Source: Pagrus major (lineage: Eukaryota; Chordata; Actinopteri; Spariformes; Sparidae). Taken from it: a stretch of DNA of 64,000 nt. The notes beneath the pieces were generated by a model. It ran no database searches, was not told where the DNA came from, and saw only the letters and a list, made by a program, of their open reading frames with translations. The number at the start of each line of letters is the position of its first letter. Positions within the stretch are counted from its first letter, which is position 1. Made by a program: the position numbers and the translations under genes. Of this stretch, positions 13,472 through 25,883 are shown one piece after another. The stretch spans positions 25,471,806-25,535,805 of the forward strand of contig NC_133215.1 in the NCBI RefSeq assembly GCF_040436345.1, read 5' to 3'.

Positions 13472-14463
13472 ATGGTGGACCTGTTCCTGAACCGAGTTCT
13501 GGTGGAGAACAACTGGGACCAGGATGAACTCAACACGGAGCGCGAGATCACCGGGATCCTCGAAAACCGCATCGTGTTGCTGTTCTTTGCGTCTGCTAAG
13601 TGTGACAAGTGCCAGGAGTTTTTGCCTCCTCTCAATGACTTTTTTAAGAGACTGAAAGATCCAGCGTACATCGAGTACCCCAAACTGCTCGCCCTCATCT
13701 ACATCAGGTCTGTGGTTTTCCTTTTATCTCTTCGACGCACACATGTGGTCGCATAAACTCACATTGGCACCGTCTTATCGTTCATGAGATTTCCATTTCC
13801 ACCTCCTCTCTCCAGCTTGGACCAATCAGAGGAGCAGCAGGAGAGATTCCTCAGAGAGATGCACAAAAAGGTTCTGTTTTTGGCCTTTGAGGACCCATAC
13901 AGGAAGTAGGTGGATGAAGAAAAGAAAGTCTTTGTATTTTGTGACTATATTTGTATGTTAAACCTTTTTGAATGTATGTTTCTAAAGCCGTATGAGAAAA
14001 AAAACACAGAAAGGTCAAGTTCCAACATTTCATTCCAACTGATTATACATGAATGGTTTGTGTGTGTGTTTTTCTGCTTTTCAGAGAGTTGCAGGCCATG
14101 TTTAAGGTGAAGGACGTCCCCACAGTAGTGGTCCTGCGTCCCGACGGCTCAATCATCTCTCCGAACGCTGTGCAGGACATCTGTCGTTTCGGTGCCGACT
14201 GTTTCCGAGACTGGCAGGAAGCAGCAGAGCTCATTGAGAGGACCTTCATGCTCAACGAGGAGTTCGACAACCTAAATATGCGGACCGCCACCGACCCTGT
14301 GAGGAGACTCAAGTACAAGACAGAGGACGACAAGAGGAAAAAGAGATGGTGGAAGCCATGGGGGAAGGGCAAAGATAGAGATGAAGAGGAGGAAGACAAA
14401 GATGGGTCGTGGGATACAAAGAGAAAGGAGGGAGATAAAGGAACATGGAGGAGAATTATATAA
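13472..14463 (+). CDS. nxnl1: Nucleoredoxin-like protein 1 (rod-derived cone viability factor), tandem copy A
   Basis: A thioredoxin-fold photoreceptor protein; in mammals the short form acts as a secreted cone survival factor and the long form as a redox protein. Exons are 13472-13707, 13816-13905 and 14085-14463, giving 234 residues against about 212 in human. The start is the ATG in 'catcATGgtggac', matching the family N-terminus (MVDLFLNRVLVENN, then DQDELNTE). The redox site is CDKC in FFASAKCDKCQEF. The strand PTVVVLRPDGS and the block WQEAAELIERTF follow. The C-terminal tail is basic then acidic and ends WRRII, unlike the GGAGGLF-type end of human NXNL1. Reading through intron 1 adds about 15 residues before a stop at 13754-13756, giving a 94-residue truncated thioredoxin like the mammalian short form. 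NXNL2 is excluded by the DQDELDTE-type N-terminus and the tail. Confidence 0.92.
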
Positions 14464-16517
14464 ACCTTCTGTGTTCATTGTCTTAGATCACATATTCAAG
14501 CCCAACACCTAATTCTTGGCTGCTGCACTGCAGCCTCTTTACAGGCTCCGTAAAAAACACTCATCTTGTCTGGATGCAATTTTATGTGCAGTAGAATTGT
14601 AAAGAATCCACATCGGAAAGAGCTCAATTGTTCCAGCCAGTGGTAGCCAAGTTTCTTGGTATGTAGAAGCATACCTGTGCCTCCCTGCAGAGGTCACACA
14701 AAACATTTAAAAGGATACTAAATATATGTGCATTAACAATGGATTAAATGAGGAAGTGTAGAGAGAAAAGGTTTTCGCTTTGTGAATCAGGCGGCTGTTC
14801 TCAAGCTGCCCAGCAACAAATGGCAAACAGACTAGATTAGCGACTACAGTGTAAAGAGAGTCATATATCTGTGTGTCCCCTGTGCGTCTACATTACATAC
14901 AAAGCCAGCACCTATTCAAGCCGGGCGGCGCAAGTAATGTGGTGGGGATGACGCAAATACGTGGAATTTGCGTCATTCGTGTATAAAGGCCAGTTGGAAA
15001 TATTCAACCTTTAGCAAAAAAGGGCTTTGCTGAATGTTGAGCGGGGAGAGCCGGGTGGGACGGGGAGGGGCAGCTGATGCTCAGGTGCTCACATCCAGCC
15101 AGCTCTGGAGGAGAGTCAGGTGCAGAGCCAGATCTTCTGGAGGAATTAACACCCGGAGTCACATCGGATTCTGCTCTGATTCAGAGCCGCTCACCGACAG
15201 GAAGAGAGCTCAGAGATGACTTTTTTAACTAAACACAAATAAACACAAATGATCCCACGACCAAACTTACGCAAGCAGTGCCAGGTGAAAATTCAAATTG
15301 CATGTGGTGTGAACACACCGTTATCCTGAACCGAGCTAAAGAATCACATATGTTTCTCTGGAGAACCCAGAAACCAAACCAGAGCTTAAGAGAGTTAATC
15401 TGTGTCTGCTGTGTGTGTAAAAAATAGAAACGTGTAACCAAATCTTTCCTGGCATATTATGGCTGTGTTGTGTTTTTCTTTTTAAGCTATCTATGCCCCC
15501 AAGTGGCAAAAAAATACTGCAGACTTTAAGCTAAACTTAGGCGCTGGCGCCTGCTGGTGTCTTAAACTTCAAGCTCTCTATATTTAATGGATTTTAGCAT
15601 TATTTTTCAATTTCCTGTCATGTCTCTTGAGATCCTTTATATTTTGTTGATAAATAGTTAAACATAAGTTGTATTGATCTCCAAAAAGGAATAAAATCTC
15701 TCTCCTGCCAACATGAATTGTGTCTGTACGTCTCTGATGAGGTTTCGTGGGCCACATTGTGCTGTTCCCAGCAGACAGAATCCGACTATCACTAACCAGA
15801 TATTCCCTGTGGTTCTGCTCCTCCATTAGTTACTGAATAATAAAGGTCTCACTGTGGCTCACTTCATTAAGGCCTTTTTATTTTTTTTAAACACGTCTCT
15901 CAGTCTGCTCCTCTATGTTCTTCTGTGCTTTTTCTCGCTCAGTCACTGCCTTCACACAATCACCGAGCACTTCAGGTCCCTTGTCCCTCTGTCACCTTGT
16001 CTTTCAATCCCTCCCTCTCAGACAGAGGAAGGGAGGTGGAGCGCCGAGGCACAAAGGGAGAAGGAGCGAGTGGCATTCACTCATCAAGGTGAAGGAGACT
16101 CAGTCAATGAGTGAACGTGATATGAACTGACAGGCTGGGAGCAGGTTCAAGTACGACCCAGGAAGAGTTGAGGAGAAAAAAAATATTTTGAAGGCTGTTT
16201 TCTTTTTGGATTTGTGGTCTCAAGGGGAGATAATATTTGTGTGAGGTAAGCAACTGTGAGGATTATCCGATTTAACAGCAAGCAAGACGGGCTCATATGA
16301 TTAATGAGAGCTCTGTGAGACTGACTGAGTGGAATACACAGTCTAATTTACAGGGCAGGGTCATCAAATAACACAGTATGCAGTTATAGACATTTGCAAA
16401 TGTTGTCATGTGTGTTGTGGTTGCCAGTCTGTGCTCTCCTAATGCATGTGAAAACCCTCATAAGTTATCTATACGAAAGTGTCTTCCTATACGCCTCAGC
16501 CCTGCACCAACTTCATC
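14464..16517. other. Spacer between the two nxnl1 copies
   Basis: 2.05 kb holding the 3' UTR of copy A and the presumed promoter and 5' UTR of copy B. No classical AATAAA was pinned to the end of copy A. A promoter-like block with a perfect inverted repeat and TATA box is listed at 14949-14987. AATAAA-type motifs occur near 15238 and 15838. No further coding exon was recognised. Confidence 0.5.
14949..14987 (+). promoter_or_regulatory. Candidate promoter: TGACGCAAAT inverted repeat plus TATAAA
   Basis: A perfect 10-bp inverted repeat (TGACGCAAAT at 14949-14958, ATTTGCGTCA at 14966-14975, 7-bp spacer) stands seven bases upstream of TATAAA (14982-14987). TGACG is the core of CRE/bZIP-type sites. 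About 30 bases downstream a purine-rich stretch begins, with a possible splice donor at 15120. The position between nxnl1 copies suggests a TSS and leader exon for copy B, but no link to a transcript can be shown here. Confidence 0.35.
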
Positions 16518-16757
16518 ATGGTGGACCTGTTCATTGACCGGGTCCTGGTGAAGAACAACAAGGACCAGGATGAGCTGGACACAGAACGTGAGATCGTCAT
16601 GCGCCTGCAGAACCGCATCCTGATGCTCTTCTTTGCGTCTGCTGCGTGTGAGAGCTGCCAGCAGTTTGCTCCCACGCTCACCGACTTCTTCAAACGGTTG
16701 ACAGATGAATCCTACGTGGATCGCTCTGCTCAGCTGGTTCTCCTGTACATTAGGTAC

Positions 16758-16835
<78 letters not shown>

Positions 16836-17525
16836 TTACATCTCTTTCTCAGTCACTGCCTCGTCACCACATAAGAGTAGGAACACACACACACAAACAA
16901 ACATTTGGAGAGATATTCTGGAGTTTATCTGCCCATCCCATATCTCCCAGCAGCACGATCTACCTTTTTCTTTCATCTGTCAGTTTGGACCAGTCGGAGG
17001 AGCAGCAAGAAAGCTTCCTCAAAGAGCTGCCCAAGAGGTGCCTGTTCCTGGCCTATGAGGACCCCTACAGGAGGTGTGTGGCACTCTCCAGTCACTTGTG
17101 TGCACAACCTGCTGGTGGATGATTGCAATGTAAATACACCTAGCTGAGTAAATACATTAGTGTGTGTGTGTGTCCACAGGGAGCTGGAGGCCATGTTTAA
17201 TGTGGAGGAGCTGCCCACGGTGGTGGTGCTGCGGCCCGACTGCTCCATCCTCATAGAGAATGCAGTGGAGGAGATCCTCGACCTGGGTCCGGGCTGCTAC
17301 CGCAACTGGCAGGAAGCAGCCGAGCTCATCGACAGGAGCTTCATGATCAGCGATGACTATGAGCAGAAGTCCATGCGCAGCTTCACCGACCCTGTGAGGA
17401 GACTGAAGTACAAGGTGGAGGATGAGAGGAAGATGAAGAAGAAGAAGAAGAAGCACAGAGGCTGGGGAGGAGGTGGAGATGATGATGCAGAGGTGGAGAA
17501 AGAAGGAGGAGGGGCACCGTTTTGA
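16518..17525 (+). CDS. nxnl1: Nucleoredoxin-like protein 1, tandem copy B
   Basis: A second full nxnl1 gene, 2 kb downstream of copy A on the same strand. Exons are 16518-16753, 16984-17073 and 17180-17525, encoding 223 residues. Exons 1 and 2 have exactly the lengths (236 and 90 nt) and phases of copy A, which shows duplication. The start is ATG in 'catcATGgtggac'. The in-frame sequence upstream opens only with GTG and is not conserved. The thioredoxin site is CESC in FFASAACESCQQF. Conserved blocks are DQDELDTE, PTVVVLRPDCS, WQEAAELIDRSFM and TDPVRRLKYKVEDE. The tail is lysine-rich, then GWGGGGDDD, ending EGGGAPF, close to the glycine/acidic end of human NXNL1. This copy therefore looks the more ancestral in its tail. 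Intron 1 carries a 76-bp (CA)n array starting 4 bases after the exon, so retained-intron product would be a Thr-His repeat. Confidence 0.92.
16757..16832. repeat. (CA)n microsatellite in nxnl1 copy B intron 1
   Basis: About 38 uninterrupted CA units immediately follow the splice donor of exon 1. The array length alters only the retained-intron isoform, not the spliced protein. Confidence 0.95.
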
Positions 17526-19599
17526 TGGAGACCGAGGCTCAATCCCTTTTCGAGTTCCCCCCTTGCCCCTCAGAACAGTTACAAGGGGTAGTGGTTGAAA
17601 TCTCCCCACATGACGACCCTCTTATGTCATCAGTTGTCATCGATGGCGATTATGTTAAGAGACGTGACCGGACATTTTTAATATGCCGTCGTCAGTTGTG
17701 GTGATTTCTCTTGTGTTACTGTAGCAATCCTGGTGTTATCACAATGCTGTTATCTGACGGAGATAGAAAAGCATGGACGCTCGTTCACAACTTATCAATC
17801 AAGTCATCAAATAAAAGAACACGGCTTCATTACCTGGCTTCTAGGGCTGTTCTGTAGGCTAACGTTAGCAACATTGAAGGCCCAATCCCACTCAAGTCAT
17901 GTCAAAGAACACATTACCGGCCGCTAGCATTAGCGTTGCTTTATGGCCTAACATTAGCAACCCGTGCTCCTACTCGTCTACACTGATATAAGAGGAGTAG
18001 TATCAAGTGCAGCGTCTTCACTGCTGGGCTGAAATACGTGAAAATGTGGGCCTGTCACGCACAAATCAGTAACAGCAATGTCACGTTTGCGAGCTAGCTA
18101 GTCAGTCACCAGGACATCAGCAAACTAGTGGCAATTGTTTCATGCTTGAAGAAAGAAAAGTGCCATAATACACTGAACGGACAGTTGTCATAACCCCCAT
18201 TTTGACTGTCATGCATAAATCAGCAATAACAATGTATCGTTAGCGAGCTAGCTTGCTACTGACCGAGACATCAGCAAAGCAGTCGGGGTAGGAGTGCACA
18301 CGAGCACTCCTCTGGATTGATCTTTGGAATCAAGTTGCCACGATTAGTCATGAAAGACACAAAGTTTTGTAGTCGTATTTAGCCAAACAAACCTTTTTCA
18401 CAGCTGAATGTCAGGAAATAATCTCTCACCATATTCAAGAGCCAGGAAGGCCCACCCCATGTGACTCGCTTTGCTTTTCTCTCTCAGCGCTGTGGTCTTC
18501 CTGTAGCTCCAGGATAAGTGAGTGTGGATATGCCAACAACCAATAAAAAGTTATGTAAAACACTATCTAAAGGAACTCTGAATACTGCTAACCAATGCTT
18601 AGGATTGGCTGTCTTTTAATGTCTCTGAGTGCTGCCAAGTACACAGTCAAGCCAAGCTCAGCTCAGAGCCAAGTCTTGCCATTATGGCTTGTTTTATGAC
18701 ACCCGGGAGATTATTCAAACTGCTCCTCCATTTCTTCAGCGACACGGCTCCGTAATGCAATACACTTTTTTCCCTCTTCTCTTACACGATCATTTGTGCC
18801 ATCCAATCAAAACATGGCGTGCATAATCCGAAATCAATGAATTATTCAGCACCATTGAAATAATAATATTGGGGACTGTTGTGCTTTGAGTGTTTATGAA
18901 GTCTATAACTCCACGTTAAAGACTACACAAGAAGCAATCAGAGGCATTCAAAGGGAGTTGAGTCAAATTATGGAGAAAATGGCTTCTTTAAATGATCAGT
19001 GATTTCATCGGGGTCGTCTTCTTTCACACTGTTTTGCCTCTGCACATGTAAACCGCATCCGATCAGTCCGGATCTTCATTTGATCTCTCGGCAGACGAGG
19101 AGGCTTTCTTCCCTCCTTCTATCCTCTGAGTGACCTGAGCTTTAACTACGCCATATCCTGCCATTACCTCCTAAAATGAAGATATGAAAAGCAGCTGCTA
19201 GAGTGGCCCTTTCCTTTTAGGCATTATAGGGAGTAAAGGCAGGAACAGGGATGGTCAAAAGTGCATGATGATGAAACCGGAGTGTCATCAGGTGTCATGG
19301 AGGTGCTACTGTGTGAGAGGGAGGTCTGATGTGCCAGGCAGCGGTTTCCTCTCAGAGCTGCTCTGAACAAAGCTCCTCCAAAAGGTTGATGGAAGTCCTG
19401 CAAAATGCCTGTGCATGCTGGATGTGCAGGCAAACACAATAGCTCCCCTCTCTCCTGTCACTGGAGGAATGCATGTGCTAAAACCTCAACCCGAGCTGGT
19501 CAGACCTGCATAAAGGCACGGAGGCCTACATAAACATGAGCCGCGGTTTATTCCATATTGCTTCCCTTTTGCCTACACAGCAGCTTATTGTTGCTCACT
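17526..19599. other. Intergenic region between nxnl1 copy B and adgrl1
   Basis: About 2 kb with no recognisable gene. Degenerate internal repetition is seen: 'cattagc', 'gctagct' and 'atcagcaa' phrases recur between 17860 and 18290, with similar 'caaatcagtaacagcaatgt' and 'aaatcagcaataacaatgt' blocks about 150 bp apart (near 18061 and 18215). The 3' UTR of copy B lies at the left. Confidence 0.5.
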
Positions 19600-20701
19600 C
19601 AGACAAACCTTCATAATATAGTCGAAGCCCCCACACTCCCTCTCTCTCTCTCCCTCTCTCTCTCTGCACACGCGCACGCACAATTGCGCGCACACGCACA
19701 CACGCGTTGCGCGCTCTCGAGTGCAGAGCGCGCAACAAGCGGACCAGAGAGAGAGAGAGAGAGAGAGAGCCAGAAGAAGAGGAGAGAAGGACGGATGCAA
19801 GGCGAGGCCAGGAGCGGAAAACCTTATCTCTCCTGGTTGTCCAGCTCTTCTCCTTTTGTTTTTTTATTATCATTATTATTATAATTAGCACTACTGCATC
19901 ATTTTATAAAACGATTCCTGCCTCTTTTTTTTTTGTTTTTAAATATATATATATATATATAGAAAATCGCCTGATACATCCCCATGTCCGTCCTGATGTG
20001 CTGCTGCGCCTCATCACGATTCTTCAAGGATATGCAAAGCGGCTGCTCTCACGTCGACGCTATTCTCCGTTAAATGCAAGGATGTAACATGACCAACAAT
20101 GACAAACGACGACCGGGCTTGATGAGCTGTAGAAATCGACGGACGGACACGGAGCAGCGCGGGTCTGTGCGTTAATTTGCGCCTAATTATTGTTTCCGCC
20201 GCGTCTTTTCCTCCATCCATCCATCCATCCACCCGTCCCTCCATCCATCCGCTGGAGCTACAAAGGCCTATAAGCCCGCACCATCTCCGGGCATGAAACC
20301 CGTGGGAATTATGATACCAACGTGACGCACAGTCACACAGCGCAGCGGGGAAGACATCGAGCCTCGACAGGACGGAGGGAGGGTGTGAGGTCCAGCAGAG
20401 CAGAGCCCCGCACAGTACACTGCTCATAAAAGGGGGGAAGAAGAGGAGGAGGAGGAGGAGGAGGAGGACGCCCAGTTGTTGTTGGACACATCGCGCTAAT
20501 GACTGCCATATAGCCCAGCAGCAGGTATCGCCCACCACATTTTTTCCCCCCATTGAATATTTTATTTGTTTCATGCATCGGGCGGAGCGGAGCGGGAGAA
20601 AGGAAGGAGAGTGCAGTGGGTGCGCGAGGGCGCGGAGAGACGGGATGCGGGAGACGCAGTGAGCGAGGAGGACGAGGAGGAGGGAAAGCGGAGGATTGAC
20701 G
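19600..20701 (+). promoter_or_regulatory. CpG-rich candidate promoter and 5' non-coding exon of adgrl1
   Basis: CpG density rises sharply from about 19670 and again from 20090 to 20700, unlike the AT-rich flanks. Purine-rich GC sequence runs to a good donor context (GACG|GTAAGA) at 20701/20702. Long-intron neuronal receptor genes usually have such a CpG-island first exon, and the next exon on this strand (30844) carries the latrophilin start codon. The assignment to adgrl1 is inferred from position only. A (CT)n and a (GA)n tract lie at about 19640-19665 and 19746-19770. Confidence 0.45.
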
Positions 20702-21800
20702 GTAAGATATGGATATAGGCTATGAGGATGCACCCCGCCCCTCCTCTTCTCTTTCTCTCTCCCTCTTTCACTCTGCCTCTCTCAGAGGTGCCCTGCTCCT
20801 CTGCTGCTGCCGCCGCTGCTGCTGCTGCTGCTGCTGTCAGGGGCCATTTGATCAGTGAGAGACAGGGATCTGATGTGGCCTCATACTCCTGGATGCCATT
20901 AAAAGCTGGGTCAGTAGTAGTGTAGGAGCGTGAGTGCATGTGAAATATTCATGGGCACGTGATTAGCCTCCTGTGGGCCCTCAGAGGAGCGCTGGGAGAA
21001 AGTGGCGTAATGACTCAGGGTGTCCCACGCTGGCCTCCCCAGAGGGGTCTGTCTGAATTATGTTCACTGTCACACGCCGTCAATGCAGGGTCTGGTGTGC
21101 TGCAGTGAAAAGTGGTGTAAACACACACACACGCACGCACGCACGCACGCACACACACACAGAGGTACAAATGCAGGTTTTGGCTCTAGTGTTTGCTGGT
21201 TGGTTTGCTTTGCTGATTCACCACAGATGGGAACATGAGGCGAAAAGAGACTGCGAGGAAGAGAGTGAGAGTCCATTATCAATATTTCAGAGAGAGGATG
21301 AGAGGACTGGGTCAGTGGAGGAGGCCAGGCAGGCAGGAGTGACCGTGAGGAGGAGAAACAGGGAGAGAGATGCAGAGGAGAAAGCAGATGAATGAGGGAG
21401 AGGAGAGAGAGGGATGAAGAAACAGGAATCCTGCTCTTCTGCTAGGATGGATTTCTACATCTGTAACCTTGTGTGTGTGTGTGTGTGTGTGTGTCAAGGT
21501 ATTGTTTGTGGCGTGTAATGTCATGTGTGTGTCATACTAATAGCACGCCGTAGATTTTGTGTGGGAGGGATGAAAAGAGTGACTTGAACTGATTTATTTG
21601 TAGAAATGTGAGTGAGCGCACATTTTAATAAGGTGACTCACCTAGCTGTGTGTGTGTGTGTGTGTGTGTGTTTGTGTGTGTGGGCCTGCTCCGTGCATGT
21701 TAGATTGAAGGAGCAAACAAAGGTACAGAGGTTTGTTTCCATGTAGGGATCATTTACATTTACCACTGAGGAGAAAAAAAAGCAAATTCATTTGATTAAG

Positions 21801-21851
<51 letters not shown>

Positions 21852-22059
21852 GAGTTTGGATGGATTTTCTACCATTTGACTTGTAAAACGCACCATATTT
21901 GTGTCTCTGCTGTGCCGACCACCTCACACAGGTTCCTATCATGTCTCTTTGCATCAGTCGGACGCACTGAGTCAGTCGCTCTGCTTGTGCTGTGAGCGTT
22001 CATGCAGGCCTGTTCAGAGCTGGGGGGACATCAACTGGGAATTTAACAACACTGTAAGG

Positions 22060-22500
22060 CTGGAGCTAATTGATTATTTTCATTCTCGGTGACAAAAAAT
22101 GATTAGCTGATAAGTCGCCAATGACATGAAGAAAAAATAAAGTGGAAAAATGTTTCGCAGAGCTCAAAGTGACATCAAGCTGCTTGTTAAGTATCGAAAT
22201 CCTTGATATTATATGAAGAGGTCATGAGACAAAACAGATGAAAAACATTCTTTAAATGAATAAACCGACATCAGTTAGACTGATGGTTCCTCAGGTGCAC
22301 AAAAAATGATTTAGAAAATAAAAAAGAGATATCTGTTTCTGCAAATGAATGTCACCAATGTGACTAGAAATCACAGAAATGCTGCAAATTCTCACATTTG
22401 AAAAGCTGTTGCCAATAAATGTTGGCTCTAGAAATGATTTCACTGAGTAATCAGTTATTAAATAAGCTGCAAATGAATGTTCTGGTAATCAACTAATTGC
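22060..22500. repeat. Dispersed repeat, family F copy
   Basis: The 'aattgattattttcattctc' start, the 'tctcacatttgaaaagctg' core and 'aatcaactaattgctgtgat' end match the wording of copies at 8262, 27790 and 32985. It is non-coding. Confidence 0.45.
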
Positions 22501-25500
22501 TGTGATATTTCTTTATACTTTATTGCTGTGTTGTCCTGGGATTGATGGCAGGGTTAGTTGTCGAGTTCGGGTATATCTAATGTGTTTGAGTCACATGCCG
22601 ACAACCTTACCTCCCTTATAAATGCTGTGATGATTCAACTCAATATGCCAAGTTAGCGAGATAATGTCCCTGTGTACAAACTGGAACTTGCAGCTTTTCG
22701 GCCCCTGCTGAAGGCTGCTGGAAGCAGAACAACAGGAAGCTGTGGTTATCTGTATCTGGCTGAGCTCTGCTCTTTGCTATTTTCAATGTAAACATCTAAA
22801 GCTGAAACTGTCCACTAAGACCTGGAAACTCTTTTTTATGTGTTGTTTTCTAAATTCTACGAATCGTGATGTGAGACGGAAACAGGAGATATGAATTAGG
22901 CTGATGTTCGAACTGGTGAACCAAATACAGACGTGGAGACGAGAGAAACTTCCAGACTGAGGATATAAAAGCAAGGACGAGACATTCTGATCAGAAACCT
23001 CGTCGGTGTCCTTTTTCTTTCTTGTAACTTGCTAATCCGATTTTCTATCTTACTTTTTACAATCTTAAATCTGAGCATATCTTTGTTCAAGCTTGAATAA
23101 AAACTGCTTTGTATTTTATATACTCCATACTTGCCAAACTGATATCTAATTCTTGTAAGGGACTTGACGCTGCCCTTTTAACGTCCAGGCGAGTATCCTC
23201 GACAGACAGAGAATCTCCTTCAGAACGAACCCTTAAAAGCGTTGTTCTGACAGCAATGTCAATCCCACACCAACTATACTGCACACACTCCATTGTTAAG
23301 CAGGCTCGTTAGATATACTAACATAAAATAAAAATACCCGTCTCCCTTACAGGGTCATTGCTGGCATGAGTGTCGATTTTGGGAGGCCTCCGTTCTCCAG
23401 CTGTCTCCTGTGGTGTCTTTTCATATCAGGAAAACTTTCCTGAGTACATGGTTTGTTCAAGGTCCGTCGGAAATACAAAAAATCTGACAATAGTTTCTTT
23501 TTTGATTTACAGCTTCTGGCTGTAATAAATAGTGTCCTTTTGGTAATTTGTTTAAAGAAAGCATGGGGTTGTCAGGGTTAAATATAGATCATTATTTGGT
23601 CACAAAGTATATTGTCCAGTAGGTGTTGGGCGATATAGATAACTTTTTACTATCACAGGATATTATACTGATACTGTGGTGTAGCAAATGTTCTGAAAAC
23701 CAATTTTATAAAACTGCTTGGATGAAATAACCAAGAGATCAGTGTGCAAAACACACATTATTGTACAGGTGCTGAATCCAAAAAGCTGCGCTGTTATTTC
23801 CGTAGAACCTCCCTTTCAATTTCTTTGTTCTTCATGACATTTAGAAAAAGTACAGCGTGTGGAGCCCAGATGGGCTCTTCAACATGTACAGAGTAAAACA
23901 CTCAGACAGACCAGAAATGTCTACCTTTGGCAAATCCAGACAAATATATAAATCCTGCATTGACATTAAGCAATGGTGGTTTAAAACTACGAGAGATATT
24001 CATGGGATGGCTTCCATTTTATACAAGTTATGGCAAGATCTCTGTCTGTCATCTCATCATGTAAGTCGTCGTACTGTCACACCTATTGTTGCCCAGCTCC
24101 TGCCTCTTCTGCCTTCCTGCGAACAAATGCTGCTGGATGCACTCGGCTCTGCTCTGTCACTCCTCTGGCAATGATTTCAGACGAAGAACAAGCAGTTTTT
24201 GTAGCCGTGACGTTTTGTCACACCTCAGGATCAAAGTCGCGTTCTGCGTGCAGGAGTTCAGACTCGATGACGTGTGAAACAGGCTCAGATTGTAGTAACA
24301 GCTTCTGCTGACATACAAATGATATTTAGCACAAACAGGCAGGACGAACAGACAGCTGACTACACGTCATCTCAATGTCTGAATGCCTAATGCACAAGGT
24401 TGTTCTTGCTCTAAATACATAACCTCAGTAAAATCATAAAGGTTTCTCATGTTATTCTTCCACAAAATACATTAAAGTCATGAAAACATGGCCAGTGTGT
24501 AAAATATGCAGACGTTCAAAATGCTGTAAGAGCAGGGAAAGCTTGCATACACACTCCTTTTGTGCTAATTTCTAAAACTCTCCATGACAACACACATTCA
24601 GACACTATCACACTGCTCATACATTAATACAACTGTGGATGTGTCATGTGTTTAACATTAGCAATCCATTATAAAAAATTAACCATCCCCTGAGACATTC
24701 TGTTCCCGGTCACTTCACATATTGGAATTTACATTTTCCACGAGCTGCCACATCTTTTTGACCTTTCCTTTATTGTGAAAACTTTGAGCTGACAGCTAAA
24801 TACAGGAACGGTGCACTACAGTGAAAAGATTCCTTTTTTTTCAAATCTCTCTCACAGTATGCTAATACGAACACGCCCATGTGTACATTAAAAGAGTTAT
24901 TAGCAGCTGTAATTGTTCCAGCTGTGTAGAGATGGGCCATATGGACAAAATCCTAAGTAAAAGTAAATGTAATTTTATACTGCGAAATTGATACGGTATT
25001 TGAAGTGACATCGGCAAGTGACATTCAAAAGGATATCTTACGGATAAGGTTAATAGTCATATTTATCCAAAAATGACATAGACATCCAATAAAATAGTTC
25101 TGCTCTCACAGTGTTGTCAACAATAGCCTGGTAAACTCAGAGATACAACCCAATGCCTGTCCACGACCAGATCCGTCCTTAATGAGATGGGAAACAAAAT
25201 CTACAGTCCTCAAACTGTGCATAAAAACATTAAAGTGAGTCCTCAGCAGTCAACACAAAGTGGTCATTTTGTACTAAAAAGGACAAACTTTTGGAGGACA
25301 GTGACTTGATTGGTCTAATTCAGACTGCGAGGAAGTGGGTTTTCTAGTGGCTGGTCCTAGTTAATGAGCCTCTGTAGCAGCAGACCAGTTAAACACAAGG
25401 ACTAAAGAGACATTCAGCCATTCATTATATTCCTCAAGGATTTGCACTCCTCTGTCTCCTCTTGGTGACCATTGCAGATGAATTTAAAGCTTCAAGGCAA

Positions 25501-25543
25501 CTGAAAATTAGAGTCTGATCGTTACTGCACTTCTGGTTGTTTG

Positions 25544-25548
<5 letters not shown>

Positions 25549-25627
<79 letters not shown>
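25549..25627. repeat. (TA)n microsatellite
   Basis: About 40 uninterrupted TA units. It is self-complementary, so it could form hairpins or cruciforms and be length-unstable. Confidence 0.95.
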
Positions 25628-25631
<4 letters not shown>

Positions 25632-25883
25632 CAATATGATTGTGGATTGTGCTTCACTACTGCTAGCTACAAAAGCTAGATAGTTCATCCAAAGCTAAAA
25701 ATTCAATGAACTTAAATGAATCAATACATTTTTACTGGTAAACCATCCATCCATTTTCTGATGCCTTTTTACGCCCAGGCAATATTATTTTAATTATTAG
25801 TATTTTAATTCATTATATTATTAAAAATTGTTAAAATGAATGTTAAGTCCTGCTGTGAAGTACTGAAAAAAGATGTATTCACC

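Noticed and set aside
15034-15219. 61-codon frame starting ATG just after the TATA-like block
   Set aside because: Composition reflects GC-rich leader DNA, no recognisable similarity, and a plausible splice donor interrupts it. Kept only as a possible 5' UTR exon.
16479-16517. Upstream in-frame extension of nxnl1 copy B (13 extra residues)
   Set aside because: Opens with GTG, is not conserved in copy A or in human, and the internal ATG at 16518 matches the family start.
20014-20733. 239-codon open frame on the minus strand
   Set aside because: It lies in the GC-rich, purine-skewed leader block. Low-complexity Leu/Ser/Arg composition, no recognisable domain and no splice-linked partner; GC-rich DNA keeps frames open by chance.
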